DNA of 64,000 bases from Nocardia albiluteola (GCF_018860155.1 NZ_JAHKNI010000009.1:366889-430888), one strand, 5' to 3'; shown: positions 9,008-17,601, counted from the stretch's first letter. Made by a program: numbers and translations. Notes: a model not told the origin generated them from the letters alone.

Positions 9008-10285
9008 CAGCGGATGCGGGGCCATCAGTTCGAAGCGCTCGTCCGCAGCCACCCATGCGGCGAATTGCTGTGCCAGCGCGACACTGTGCCGTACATGCGT
9101 CCGCAAACCCTCGACCCCGTAGCAGCGGATGACCGCCCAGAGCTTGAGTGCCCGGAAGCGACGCCCCAAGGGCACCTGCCAATCCCGATAGTCGACCACC
9201 GCGCCCGAGTCCGTCGCGGTATTACGCAGATATTCCGGCAGCACCGACAGCGCGCCGACCAGCGCCTTGCGGTCGGCGACATAGCAAGCGTCGCAGTCGA
9301 ATGCGGTGAGCATCCACTTGTGCGGGTTGGTCGCGTAGGAGTCGGCATACGCGGCCACCCCCTGATGAATCCACCGCAACTCCGGGCACACCGCGGCGAC
9401 CCCGGCGTAGGCCGCGTCCACATGCAGCCAGACGCCGTATTCCCGGCAGATCCGGCCGATCGGCTCGACCGGATCGAGGGCGCCGGTCGAGGTGGTACCC
9501 ACCGTGGCCATCACCATAACCGGGATAATGCCTTGCACCGCATCGGTTTTCATCGCTTCCCGTAGTGCGTCCGGATCCATCGACAGGTCCGGGCGCGTTT
9601 CGATCAACCGTATCGATGACGTGCCGAGACCGCTGATGCGTACGCCTTTCTCCAGCGCGGAGTGGGCCTGTGTCGAGGTGTACACGGCATAGCGACCGCG
9701 CGCGACACCGTCGCGGGCTACCTGTCCGCCGGAGACTCGATGCAACGCGGCGACCAGCGCCACGAGTATCGCGCTGGATGCCGTGTCCTGGATGACACCA
9801 CCTCCGGTGCCCGCGAAGGTGAACTTCTCGGGCAGCGCCAGCATCTCGGCCAGCCAGTCGAGGACATGCTGCTCCAGTTCGGTGCACGCCGGACTGGTCT
9901 GCCACAGCATCCCCTGCACGCCCAGCCCGGAGGTGAGCAGCTCCGCGAGTACCGCCGGACCCGAGGTGCTGGTCGGGAAATAGGCGAAGAATCCGGGATG
10001 CTGCCAATGCGTCAGTCCCGGAACCACAATCGTGTCGAGATCCGCCAGCACCGCGTCGAAAGACTCGCCCACCTGCGGCGGTGTCGACGGCAGCTGCCCG
10101 CGTACCTCTCCCGGCTGCACCCGGGACCGCACCGGCAGCGATTCCACCCGTTCCCAGTAGTCCGCGATCCAATCCACCACGGCCCTCCCGTGGCGGCGAA
10201 ACTCCTCGGCGGTCATGTGCTGGGGTACAGGTATTTCGACCATCGGCGGTCGGGTTCGCGGCGCGCGGGACAGCCGTTCCCCCAT
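8801..10285 (-). CDS. PLP-dependent aromatic-L-amino-acid-type decarboxylase
   Basis: 494 aa from ATG 10285. GAAGGAG lies only one base before this ATG; a later ATG at 10243 lacks any site. It is a group II (DOPA/tryptophan/glutamate-type) decarboxylase. HWQHPGFFAYFPTSTSGP near the N-terminus is the substrate-loop signature of aromatic decarboxylases. WLHVDAAYAG carries the Asp that binds the pyridine nitrogen, and NPHKWML carries the PLP Lys at about residue 323. TRPDLSMDPDAL and GTTSTGALDPV are typical fold elements. The likely product is an aromatic amine; the exact substrate cannot be read. Confidence 0.85.
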   Translation of the reverse strand: MGERLSRAPRTRPPMVEIPVPQHMTAEEFRRHGRAVVDWIADYWERVESLPVRSRVQPGEVRGQLPSTPPQVGESFDAVLADLDTIVVPGLTHWQHPGFFAYFPTSTSGPAVLAELLTSGLGVQGMLWQTSPACTELEQHVLDWLAEMLALPEKFTFAGTGGGVIQDTASSAILVALVAALHRVSGGQVARDGVARGRYAVYTSTQAHSALEKGVRISGLGTSSIRLIETRPDLSMDPDALREAMKTDAVQGIIPVMVMATVGTTSTGALDPVEPIGRICREYGVWLHVDAAYAGVAAVCPELRWIHQGVAAYADSYATNPHKWMLTAFDCDACYVADRKALVGALSVLPEYLRNTATDSGAVVDYRDWQVPLGRRFRALKLWAVIRCYGVEGLRTHVRHSVALAQQFAAWVAADERFELMAPHPLSLVCFRLRGPDEPNQRLLEALNASGRIYLSHTVVRGAFTLRLAIGGTATRYEHVSAAWDHISRIAAEG

Positions 10286-10504
10286 ACTCCTTCTTTTGTC
10301 GGTGCGCTGACGCGGTGAGTGCTTACCGGAGGTGCGAACGAACACGAGATATGGGGCGGTCGAGCGGCAGACGTGATCTTAACCTTACGGTCATCCAGAT
10401 CCTGCCAAATTCTTGACGGCATCCGGTAGATCGTCGAATAGTTCCTGCGCCTCGTGGGTCCGCTGGTCGTCGCGGGCGGATGGGGAAGCCGGGTCTCGAG
10501 GGTG

Positions 10505-10978
10505 TCAGGTGGGATCGGTAACGGCCTCGGCCCCTGTGGGTTTCGCTCGCGCGGCCTTGGACAGTAGGCGGTTGAGTTGGCGCTGCTCTGTTGTGCTGAG
10601 GTGGGTGACCGGTGAGCGGGTGAGCATTGCGATGCCGAGTCGCCGCCGGATTTCGAGGCCGCGTTCGGTCAGGGAGACGATCTTGGCCCGCCGGTTCGCC
10701 GGATCGATCTCTCGGGTGATCAGGCCCTTCTCCTGGAGGCGGTCCGCCAGGAAGGTCACCGTGGACGGATCGCAGCTCAGATCGGCGGCGAGCTGCCGCA
10801 TCGACGGGGTCGCCGACGGCTCGATCGCCCACAGGGTCTTGGCCATGACGGCGGTCAGCCCCAACTCCCCGACGGTGTCGGCCAGCAGCGCGTCGATCTG
10901 CTCGGCAACGGTGTACACCAGGTCCAATACGCCGTAGACCAGCGCCTCCTCCGCGCCGCCGCACTCCGTCATATCCAC
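10505..10978 (-). CDS. MarR-family transcriptional regulator
   Basis: 157 aa from GTG 10978, with an ATG two codons later. It has the MarR winged helix: MRQLAADLSCDPSTVTFLADRLQEKGLI is the recognition helix region and DPANRRAKIVSLTERG is the wing. It is divergent from the apolipoprotein N-acyltransferase gene, and the shared 98-bp gap holds matching inverted repeats. The simplest reading is that it represses itself and the acyltransferase gene. The ligand is unknown. Confidence 0.85.
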   Translation of the reverse strand: MDMTECGGAEEALVYGVLDLVYTVAEQIDALLADTVGELGLTAVMAKTLWAIEPSATPSMRQLAADLSCDPSTVTFLADRLQEKGLITREIDPANRRAKIVSLTERGLEIRRRLGIAMLTRSPVTHLSTTEQRQLNRLLSKAARAKPTGAEAVTDPT

Positions 10979-10982
10979 ACGA

Positions 10983-11057
10983 TACTTGGACTATCAAAAC
11001 CTTGACAACTCCAAGTATTGGTATGTCAGACTGGCAACGCTTGGACGCTCCAAGTAT
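10983..11057. promoter_or_regulatory. MarR-type operators between regulator and lnt
   Basis: CTTGGACGCTCCAAG at 11040-11054 is a perfect inverted repeat (CTTGGA-CGC-TCCAAG). A degenerate copy, CTTGACAACTCCAAG, lies at 11001-11015, exactly 39 bases upstream, and both are followed by TATT. A third half-site (TACTTGGA) is at 10983-10990. The upstream copy overlaps a TTGACA hexamer (11002-11007) that could be the -35 element for lnt. This arrangement fits MarR binding, by inference. Confidence 0.65.
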
Positions 11058-11076
11058 TTGGCCGAGGAGATCTCGA

Positions 11077-12666
11077 ATGACCACCCGTACGGGCACGCGG
11101 CAGTCCGGCAGTGCCGATTCCGACACCGGCGCATCCCCGGATGAACCCTCGAGGACCGGGCGACCGGCCGATCGACTGCGTTATCTGTGGCTGGGGCTCG
11201 GGACGGGCCTGTCGCTGTTCGCGATCAACGGTCGATGGGACATCCCGCTGGCTGCATGGCTTTTCTCGATCCTGTTGCTGCGCTTTTCCCGAACCAGCCG
11301 GGTGGCCGCCGGGGTCGGGCTGGTCTGGCTGGCCGGTGTGGGGGCCTCGATGTTCTTTCTGTGGCACGTGGCCGTTCCGCTGACGGGCATGACCGCGCTG
11401 GGTGGTGTGGCCTTCGGCACCGTGCTCACGTTGCCCTACCTGGCCGACCGCCTGCTCGCGCCGCGGCTGGGCGCGGCCGGCAGTCTGCTGCTGTTCCCGA
11501 TGGTGCTGGCGGCATGCGAGTTTCTGCTGGGAGTGTTCGGCCCGTTCGGGACCGCCTACGGCCTGCTCGCCGATACCCAGCATGCGAATACCGCTCTGCT
11601 GCAGGCGATCTCACTGACCGGGCCGTACGCCATCGGATTCCTCATCGGCGCGCTCGCCACTGTGGTGAATCATGTGTGGGAGCGTCCGCTGTCCTGGCGC
11701 GCGGTGCGTGTGTTCGCCGCCTACGCGATCGTGCTCGGTGCCGTAATCGTCGGTGGCAGCGCACGATTGGCGTTCTTCCCCGTGCCCACCGCCCAGACGG
11801 TCCGCATCGCAGGCATCAACCCGAGCCGGGCTGCCTTGGACGCGCAGATGAGAGCACTGGGTCGCCCCGGGTTCGACCCCATGGCCGTACCGCGGTTCGA
11901 CCCGGCCACGGTGCCGGTCGAATCGGCCGCGGTCATCGACGGCCTGTTCGACGACACCCGCCGCGCCGCACAAGCCGGCGCGAAAATCGTCGTGTGGTCG
12001 GAGAATGCAGCCAGAATCTCGGCCTCGCAGGAACCGGCGTTCCTGGCCGACGCGCAGGCAATCGCCCGGCAGGAGCAGGTCTATCTGGACGTCGCCGCCA
12101 ACGTGTACCTGCCGAACCCGCCGTATGGCCGCGACGAGACACACCTCATCGCCCCGGACGGAACCGTGATGTGGACCTATCAGAAGTCCCATCCGATTCC
12201 GGGCCTGGAAACCTACACCCCCGGCAACGGCAAGGTGCCCGTGGTGAATACGCCCTACGGCCGGATCGCGAACGTGATCTGTTACGACGCCGACTTCCCG
12301 GCCATGATGCACACCGACGCCGACATCATGCTGGTACCGGGAGGCGACTGGCCCCAGTTCGGCCGCCTGCACACCCAGATGTCGAGCCTGCGCGCGATCG
12401 AGAACGGATACTCGCTGGTCCGGCAGGACTTCAACGGCTGGTCTGCCGCCTACGACTATCACGGACAACCCATCTCGACCCAGAACACCACCGTCGATCA
12501 CGGCCCGTGGATCGTGGACGTGCCGACCCGCGGCACCACGACGATCTACCGACTTACCGGCGACGTCTTCGCCTGGCTGTGCCTCGCGGGCTCACTCGTG
12601 CTGATCTGTATCGCCACTATCCGCCGATTCTCGACGACGCTATCGCCGGCATCCGTCCAGCAATAG
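11077..12666 (+). CDS. lnt: apolipoprotein N-acyltransferase
   Basis: 529 aa from ATG 11077, with GAGGAG 7 bases upstream. The enzyme adds the third acyl chain to the N-terminal Cys of lipoproteins in the membrane. Residues 40-230 hold about six membrane segments. The nitrilase-type domain follows with the catalytic Glu in WSENA (E309), Lys in YQKSHPIPG (K370) and Cys in VICYDADFP (C402). A last membrane segment is near the C-terminus (FAWLCLAGSLVLICIATI). It is divergent from a MarR regulator, so it is probably an inducible second copy rather than a constitutive housekeeping enzyme. The 3' end overlaps the convergent TetR gene by 27 bases. Confidence 0.85.
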   Translation: MTTRTGTRQSGSADSDTGASPDEPSRTGRPADRLRYLWLGLGTGLSLFAINGRWDIPLAAWLFSILLLRFSRTSRVAAGVGLVWLAGVGASMFFLWHVAVPLTGMTALGGVAFGTVLTLPYLADRLLAPRLGAAGSLLLFPMVLAACEFLLGVFGPFGTAYGLLADTQHANTALLQAISLTGPYAIGFLIGALATVVNHVWERPLSWRAVRVFAAYAIVLGAVIVGGSARLAFFPVPTAQTVRIAGINPSRAALDAQMRALGRPGFDPMAVPRFDPATVPVESAAVIDGLFDDTRRAAQAGAKIVVWSENAARISASQEPAFLADAQAIARQEQVYLDVAANVYLPNPPYGRDETHLIAPDGTVMWTYQKSHPIPGLETYTPGNGKVPVVNTPYGRIANVICYDADFPAMMHTDADIMLVPGGDWPQFGRLHTQMSSLRAIENGYSLVRQDFNGWSAAYDYHGQPISTQNTTVDHGPWIVDVPTRGTTTIYRLTGDVFAWLCLAGSLVLICIATIRRFSTTLSPASVQQ

Positions 12667-13230
12667 CCGCACGGTGAGGCGCGCGTCGTAGTCCGGATCC
12701 GTCCGGCGCGCGCCCGCGCAGATGTCGCCGATCGCGCGCATCAGCTGATATGCGCCCACGTCCGGGGTCACCGCGCCCGCGGCCCGGGCGGCGGCGAGTA
12801 GGTCCTCGAACACCGGGCCTAGTCGTTCGATGAAGAGTGCGTGCAGCGAGGTGAAGCCGTCGGGGTCGCCGCGCATCGCGGCGCCGAGCCCGTGCTTGGT
12901 GACCAGGAAGTCGACGAACAGATCCACCCACCGGCGCAGCGCGTCGAACGGGGAGGGTTCGGTCGCAAGGAGAGTCGGCCCGGCCTCGGCGCAGGCGTCG
13001 ATCTGATGGCGGTAGACGGCCACCACCAGGTCCGCCCGGGTGGGGAAGTGTCGATAGATCGTGCCCATGCCGACGCCCGCGGCGGCGGCGATGCGACGCA
13101 CGGGTGCATCCACCCCGTCCGTGACGAATACCGCAGCCGCGGCATCGAGCAGCGTCTTCTCGTTCCGGCGGGCGTCGGCGCGCTTCGCGGGGGTCGCGAC
13201 GGTCGAGGTCGACTCGTCGGACGTCGTCAT
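12640..13230 (-). CDS. TetR-family transcriptional regulator
   Basis: 196 aa from ATG 13230, chosen because GAAGGGAG lies about 7 bases upstream. Residues 15-62 form the TetR helix-turn-helix (LLDAAAAVFVTDGVDAPVRR ... AGVGMGTIYRHFPTRADLV). The rest is the helical ligand and dimer domain, of the subgroup with a TetR C33-like fold. No co-directional target gene is adjacent; the palindrome at 13380-13396 is a candidate operator. The ligand is unknown. Confidence 0.85.
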   Translation of the reverse strand: MTTSDESTSTVATPAKRADARRNEKTLLDAAAAVFVTDGVDAPVRRIAAAAGVGMGTIYRHFPTRADLVVAVYRHQIDACAEAGPTLLATEPSPFDALRRWVDLFVDFLVTKHGLGAAMRGDPDGFTSLHALFIERLGPVFEDLLAAARAAGAVTPDVGAYQLMRAIGDICAGARRTDPDYDARLTVRLLLDGCRR

Positions 13231-13379
13231 GCGGCGCTCCCTTCGTTCGGCGGCGCCCACCCACGTGTTCGTGGGTGCCTGGCCGGACGTCGCCGTCGGC
13301 GCCGCTCGGATATCGTCGGCGGCACCTTGGTCGGACGTCCCGGGCCGCACCCGCCCGGAATGACCTTCACCGCGCAGAT

Positions 13380-13396
13380 TCGGAGCGGCGCTCCGA
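13380..13396. promoter_or_regulatory. 17-bp palindrome, candidate TetR operator
   Basis: TCGGAGCGGCGCTCCGA has two perfect 8-base arms around a single central G. It is the only notable element in the 312-bp gap 13231-13542 and lies 150 bases upstream of the TetR start, followed by a TATC-rich stretch that could be promoter. A link to the regulator is inference. Confidence 0.4.
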
Positions 13397-13542
13397 TATC
13401 AAAGTCTAACCGGACCGGCGTCCGAACCACGGGATCGCCATCCCGAGCAAGCGGTTCTGTGTCAGGGCCGATCCGCCTGCCGATGCGGTCGGATCGATCA
13501 ACAGGCGAGGAGGACTTCGCCGCACGCACCGGGCTGCGAGCC

Positions 13543-14421
13543 TCAGTGCTCCGGCGAGTCCAGGTGGGCGCGCACGAAATCGACCACGGCGTCGGAGAAT
13601 TCGTCGTTCACGTCGCTCGCGGCGGTATGCGCGGCGCCGCGGATCTCGACGTATTCCAGCTGCGGCACCAGCGCGCGGAAGTCCTCGACGCCCTGCTCGC
13701 TGACGACGTCGGACAGGCGGCCGCGCACCAGTAGCACCGGCATGGTGAGCTTGCGGGCGGCCGCTTCCAGCGCGGTGGTGTGCAGTTCGATGACCTCGGC
13801 GTTGCCCGAGATCATGGCCGGGTCCCAATGCCAGTACCAGCGCCCGTCCTCGCGCAGGCGCAGGTTGCGGCGCAGCCCGTCGGTGCTGCGCGGGCGGGTG
13901 CGATGCGGCAGATACTCCGCGATGGCGTCGGCCGCCTCATCGAGGGAGGCGAAACCGTCCAGGTGTCCACCCAGGAAGCTCGTCACCCGCTCCACGCCGC
14001 GATGCTCGGGGCGCGGCACCACATCGACCATGACGAGTCCGGCGATGCGCTCGCTGCCCGGGCGATCGGTGGCCAGCAGGCCGGTCAGCCCGCCCATGCT
14101 CGCCCCGACCACGATCGCGGGCCGGTCCAGCTCGGCGAGGATGCCCAGCAGGTCGGCGGTCATCGCCTCGCGGCTGTAGTCGCCGTCGGGGGCCCAGTCG
14201 CTCTCGCCGTGCCCGCGCGCGTCCAGCAGCAGCGCGTGCAACCCGACCTTGGCCAGCGCCGCTCCCGAATCCTTCCAGGAGTGCCTGGTCTGGCCGCCTC
14301 CGTGCAGGAAGACCGCGAGAGGGCCGTCCTGCGGCCCCCAGCTCTCCCCGGCGAGGGTGATGCCACCATGGCCGCGGAAACTCACGCGGCGGGGATCGGA
14401 GAAGTCGGCGTCGTTGCTCAC
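13543..14421 (-). CDS. alpha/beta-fold hydrolase
   Basis: 292 aa from GTG 14421. VFLHGGGQTRHSWKD is the oxyanion-hole region. IVVGASMGG is the nucleophile elbow, with Ser in GxSxG. The acid lies around LLVRGRLSDVVSEQGV and the catalytic His is in RGAAHTAASD. The order and length fit a soluble esterase, epoxide-hydrolase-like or C-C hydrolase enzyme; the residues do not decide the substrate. It is divergent from the pyr operon and not obviously connected with it. Confidence 0.8.
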   Translation of the reverse strand: MSNDADFSDPRRVSFRGHGGITLAGESWGPQDGPLAVFLHGGGQTRHSWKDSGAALAKVGLHALLLDARGHGESDWAPDGDYSREAMTADLLGILAELDRPAIVVGASMGGLTGLLATDRPGSERIAGLVMVDVVPRPEHRGVERVTSFLGGHLDGFASLDEAADAIAEYLPHRTRPRSTDGLRRNLRLREDGRWYWHWDPAMISGNAEVIELHTTALEAAARKLTMPVLLVRGRLSDVVSEQGVEDFRALVPQLEYVEIRGAAHTAASDVNDEFSDAVVDFVRAHLDSPEH

Positions 14422-14564
14422 CGTCCGAGCATGACATACGTTCCAGCTCGGATATACACCGTACGAATGATGGATTCCTCACATCTGCGCGCGGCGATAA
14501 CTGCACACTTGCCCAATGGCGAGGTGTGGTGGGATGCGGTGCGGTCGCGAAATCACCACCCTGT

Positions 14565-14570
14565 TAGGCT
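14565..14570 (+). promoter_or_regulatory. probable -10 element of the pyr operon
   Basis: TAGGCT fits the actinobacterial TANNNT -10 consensus. Transcription from it would begin about 50 bases before the pyrR ATG and so include the PyrR hairpin. No convincing -35 hexamer was seen. Confidence 0.4.
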
Positions 14571-14587
14571 TCTGCTCCGAAAGACAT

Positions 14588-14625
14588 CCTTTAACGGACC
14601 GTCCCGTGAGGCGGGGAAGGAGGTC
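14588..14625 (+). promoter_or_regulatory. PyrR-binding leader hairpin overlapping the pyrR ribosome site
   Basis: The leader contains a short hairpin, CCCG-TGAGG-CGGG (14603-14615), immediately followed by AAGGAGG, the ribosome site of pyrR. A GTGAGGC-type loop next to the Shine-Dalgarno is the arrangement known from mycobacteria, where PyrR with UMP binds the leader and blocks translation. No terminator/antiterminator pair of the Bacillus type is present here. Confidence 0.65.
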
Positions 14626-14628
14626 GGC

Positions 14629-15267
14629 ATGGCTGCGCCCCAAGACGGGTCGGCCAGGTCGAGCGCTGCCGAATATTCGCAGCGGCACGACCCCCAGTGG
14701 GTTCAGGCCGGGCGTGAATTGCTGTCCGCCCAGGATGTAGGCCGGACCGTCGCGCGCATGGCGCACCAGATCATCGAGAAGACCACCCTGGATTCGGCCG
14801 ATCCGGCCGTGCCGCGCGTGGTACTGATCGGCATCCCCACCCGCGGCACCACCCTTGCCGAACGCCTCGCGACCAAGATCGAGGAGTTCGCCGGGACGCG
14901 TCCGCCGGTCGGCTCCCTGGACATCACCCTCTACCGGGACGACCTCCGCAACCGCCCGCACCGCCCGCTCGAGCGCACCTCGGTGCCCGAGGGCGGGATC
15001 GAGGATGCGCTGGTGGTGCTCGTGGACGACGTGCTGTTCTCCGGCCGCAGCGTCCGCTCGGCCCTGGACGGCCTGCGCGATCTGGGCCGCCCCCGCGCGG
15101 TGCAGCTGGCCGTGCTCATCGACCGCGGCCATCGCGAGCTGCCGATCCGTGCCGACTACGTCGGCAAGAACGTGCCGACCTCGCGCAGCGAGGACATCTC
15201 CGTCCTGCTGACCGAGCACGACGGGCGCGACGGGGTGTATCTGCACCAGGGGGACGACCAACCGTGA
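14629..15267 (+). CDS. pyrR: bifunctional pyr operon regulator / uracil phosphoribosyltransferase
   Basis: 212 aa from ATG 14629 behind GGGAAGGAGG. It binds pyr mRNA and also converts uracil plus PRPP to UMP. IGIPTRGTTLAERL is the N-terminal PyrR signature. LVVLVDDVLFSGRSVRSAL is the PRPP-binding loop. LDITLYRDDLRNRP and LIDRGHRELPIRADYVGKNVPT are also family hallmarks, the last including RNA-contact residues. It is the first gene of the operon; its stop codon starts the intercistronic repeat that leads to pyrB. Confidence 0.95.
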   Translation: MAAPQDGSARSSAAEYSQRHDPQWVQAGRELLSAQDVGRTVARMAHQIIEKTTLDSADPAVPRVVLIGIPTRGTTLAERLATKIEEFAGTRPPVGSLDITLYRDDLRNRPHRPLERTSVPEGGIEDALVVLVDDVLFSGRSVRSALDGLRDLGRPRAVQLAVLIDRGHRELPIRADYVGKNVPTSRSEDISVLLTEHDGRDGVYLHQGDDQP

Positions 15268-15346
15268 GGGAGCGAAGCGACCGAGCCATGAACACAGCCA
15301 TCCGATGGTTCGCGACGGAGCCGAGCGCCAGCGAGGTGGAGTCGTG
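15265..15346 (+). repeat. intercistronic repeat, copy A (pyrR-pyrB)
   Basis: This 82-bp segment starts with the pyrR stop TGA and ends with the GTG start of pyrB. It aligns over its whole length with 60165-60243 before ribH. The 33 bases at the right end (from GACGGAGCCGAGCG to the GTG) match at 30 positions; the left part is more diverged but alignable. It resembles mycobacterial MIRU-type intercistronic elements in position and in linking stop and start codons. Confidence 0.65.
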
Positions 15347-16309
15347 AAGCATCTGCTTTCGGTGACGGATCTGGATCGCACCACGGCCACCGAACTCCTG
15401 GACGAGGCCCAGCGCTTCGAGCAGGCCCTGCTCGGGCGCGAGGTGCGCAAGCTGCCGACGCTGCGCGGCCGCACGGTGATGACGGTGTTCTTCGAGAACT
15501 CCACCCGCACCAGGGTGTCCTTCGAGGTGGCCGGGAAGTGGATGAGCGCCGACGTGATCAACGTCAGCGCGTCGAGTTCCTCGGTGTCCAAAGGAGAATC
15601 GCTGCGTGATACCGCGCTGACCCTGCACGCCGCGGGCGCGGACGCACTGATCGTGCGCCATCCGGCCTCCGGAGCGGCACATCAGATCGCGCGCTGGTTC
15701 GCCGAAATGAGCAACGGCGCCTCGGGATTCGCGGGCCCGGGCCCGGCGGTGATCAACGCGGGCGACGGCATGCACGAACATCCCACCCAGGCCCTGCTGG
15801 ACGCGCTGACGCTGCGTCAGCGCCTCGGCTCGCTGGTGGGCAAGCGCGTGGTGATCGTCGGCGACATCCTGCACAGCCGCGTGGCGCGCTCGAATGCGCT
15901 GCTGCTGAACATTCTCGGCGCCGAGGTCGTCCTCGTCGCGCCGCGCACCCTGCTGCCGGTGGGCGTGGAGCAGTGGCCGGTGCACGTGTCGCACAACCTG
16001 GACGCCGAACTGCCCGGCGCGGACGCTGTGATGATGCTGCGGGTCCAAGCCGAGCGCATGAACGGCGGCTTCTTCCCCTCCGCGCGTGAATATTCCATCC
16101 ACTACGGGCTGAACGAGCGGCGCATGAAACTGCTGCCCGAGGACGCGGTGGTGCTGCACCCGGGCCCGATGCTGCGCGGCATGGAAATCGCGCCGCAGGT
16201 GGCGGATTCGCCGAAGGCGGCCGTGCTGCAACAGGTCACCAACGGAGTGCATATGCGAATGGCGGTGCTGTTCCGCCTCTTGATCGGAACTGGGGAGGCA
16301 ATTTCGTGA
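15344..16309 (+). CDS. pyrB: aspartate carbamoyltransferase, catalytic chain
   Basis: 321 aa from GTG 15344. It joins carbamoyl phosphate to aspartate in the second step of UMP synthesis. FFENSTRTRVSFE is the carbamoyl-phosphate motif, HPTQALLDALTL the second signature, and VLHPGPMLRGMEI the C-terminal loop. No regulatory PyrI chain is present, as usual for actinobacteria. The start codon is the end of an intercistronic repeat, and the GTG/TGA overlap with pyrC (4 bases) suggests coupled translation. Confidence 0.95.
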   Translation: MKHLLSVTDLDRTTATELLDEAQRFEQALLGREVRKLPTLRGRTVMTVFFENSTRTRVSFEVAGKWMSADVINVSASSSSVSKGESLRDTALTLHAAGADALIVRHPASGAAHQIARWFAEMSNGASGFAGPGPAVINAGDGMHEHPTQALLDALTLRQRLGSLVGKRVVIVGDILHSRVARSNALLLNILGAEVVLVAPRTLLPVGVEQWPVHVSHNLDAELPGADAVMMLRVQAERMNGGFFPSAREYSIHYGLNERRMKLLPEDAVVLHPGPMLRGMEIAPQVADSPKAAVLQQVTNGVHMRMAVLFRLLIGTGEAIS

Positions 16310-17601
16310 GTTCCCTCATCAGGAATGTGCGGCTGTACGGCGAGGGCGAGCCCGTCGACGTGCGGCTCGACGAGGGCGAAATCCGCGAGATCGGAACGAC
16401 TCTCGATGCCGGTGACGCCGAGATCGTCGAGGGCGCGGGCCAGATCCTGCTGCCCGGCTTCGTGGATCTGCACACCCACCTGCGCGAACCCGGCCGCGAG
16501 GACACCGAGACCATCGAATCCGGTTCCGCCGCAGCGGCTCTGGGCGGGTACACCGCGGTCTTCGCGATGGCCAATACCAGCCCGGTCGCCGATACGGCGG
16601 TGATCACCGACCACGTGTGGCGGCGCGGTCAGGAGGTCGGGCTGGTCGACGTGCATCCCGTCGGCGCGGTCACGGTGGGTCTCGAGGGCAAGCAGCTCGC
16701 CGAGATGGGCACCATGGCAACGAGTGTGGCGGGCGTGCGGATGTTCTCCGACGACGGCCACTGCGTGCACGATCCGCTGATCATGCGCCGCGCGCTGGAG
16801 TACGCCCACTCGCTGGGCGTGCTCGTCGCGCAGCACGCCGAGGAACCGCGGCTGACGAAGGGCGCGGTGGCGCACGAGGGTCCGAACGCGGCGCGCCTGG
16901 GGCTGGCCGGCTGGCCGCGCGCCGCGGAGGAGTCGATCGTGGCCCGCGACGCGCTGCTGGCCCGCGATGCCGGTGCGCGCGTGCACATCTGCCACGCCTC
17001 CACCGCGGGCACCGTCGAACTGCTGAAATGGGCCAAGGGGCAGGGGATTTCGATCACCGCCGAGGTCACCCCGCATCATCTGCTGCTGGACGACTCGCGG
17101 CTGGAGACCTACGACGCGGTGAACAAGGTGAATCCGCCGCTGCGCGAGGCCTCCGACGTCGCCGCGCTGCGCACGGCCCTGGCCGAGGGCGTGATCGACT
17201 GCGTGGCAACCGATCACGCGCCGCACGCCGAGCAGGACAAGTGCTGCGAGTTCGCCGCCGCCCGCCCCGGCATGCTGGGGCTGGAGACCGCGCTGTCGGT
17301 CATCGCCGAGACCATGGTCGCGGCCGGGCTGCTCGACTGGCGCGGTGTGGCCCGCGTGATGAGCGAGAATCCGGCGCGGATCGCGGGCCTGGACGATCAG
17401 GGCCGCCCGCTGGCCGTCGGCGAGCCCGCGAATCTGGTGCTGATCGACCCAGACGCGACGTGGACGGTGCGCTCGGCCGAACTGGCGAGCATCTCGACGA
17501 ACACGCCGTTCGAGGCGATGACCCTGCCCGCGCGGGTGACGGCGACGTTCCTGCGCGGCCGGATCACCGCCCGCGACGGCAAACCCTCCGGAGCGTTCTG
17601 A
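16306..17601 (+). CDS. pyrC: dihydroorotase
   Basis: 431 aa from GTG 16306, overlapping the pyrB stop by 4 bases. It closes carbamoyl aspartate to dihydroorotate. It is a class I amidohydrolase: metal ligands are seen in GFVDLHTHLREPG, the second-shell His in VAQHAEEP, ICHASTAG, and the Asp in CVATDHAPHAEQDK. The C-terminal beta part (TWTVRSAELASISTNTPFEA) is normal. Length matches actinobacterial PyrC. Confidence 0.95.
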   Translation: MSSLIRNVRLYGEGEPVDVRLDEGEIREIGTTLDAGDAEIVEGAGQILLPGFVDLHTHLREPGREDTETIESGSAAAALGGYTAVFAMANTSPVADTAVITDHVWRRGQEVGLVDVHPVGAVTVGLEGKQLAEMGTMATSVAGVRMFSDDGHCVHDPLIMRRALEYAHSLGVLVAQHAEEPRLTKGAVAHEGPNAARLGLAGWPRAAEESIVARDALLARDAGARVHICHASTAGTVELLKWAKGQGISITAEVTPHHLLLDDSRLETYDAVNKVNPPLREASDVAALRTALAEGVIDCVATDHAPHAEQDKCCEFAAARPGMLGLETALSVIAETMVAAGLLDWRGVARVMSENPARIAGLDDQGRPLAVGEPANLVLIDPDATWTVRSAELASISTNTPFEAMTLPARVTATFLRGRITARDGKPSGAF

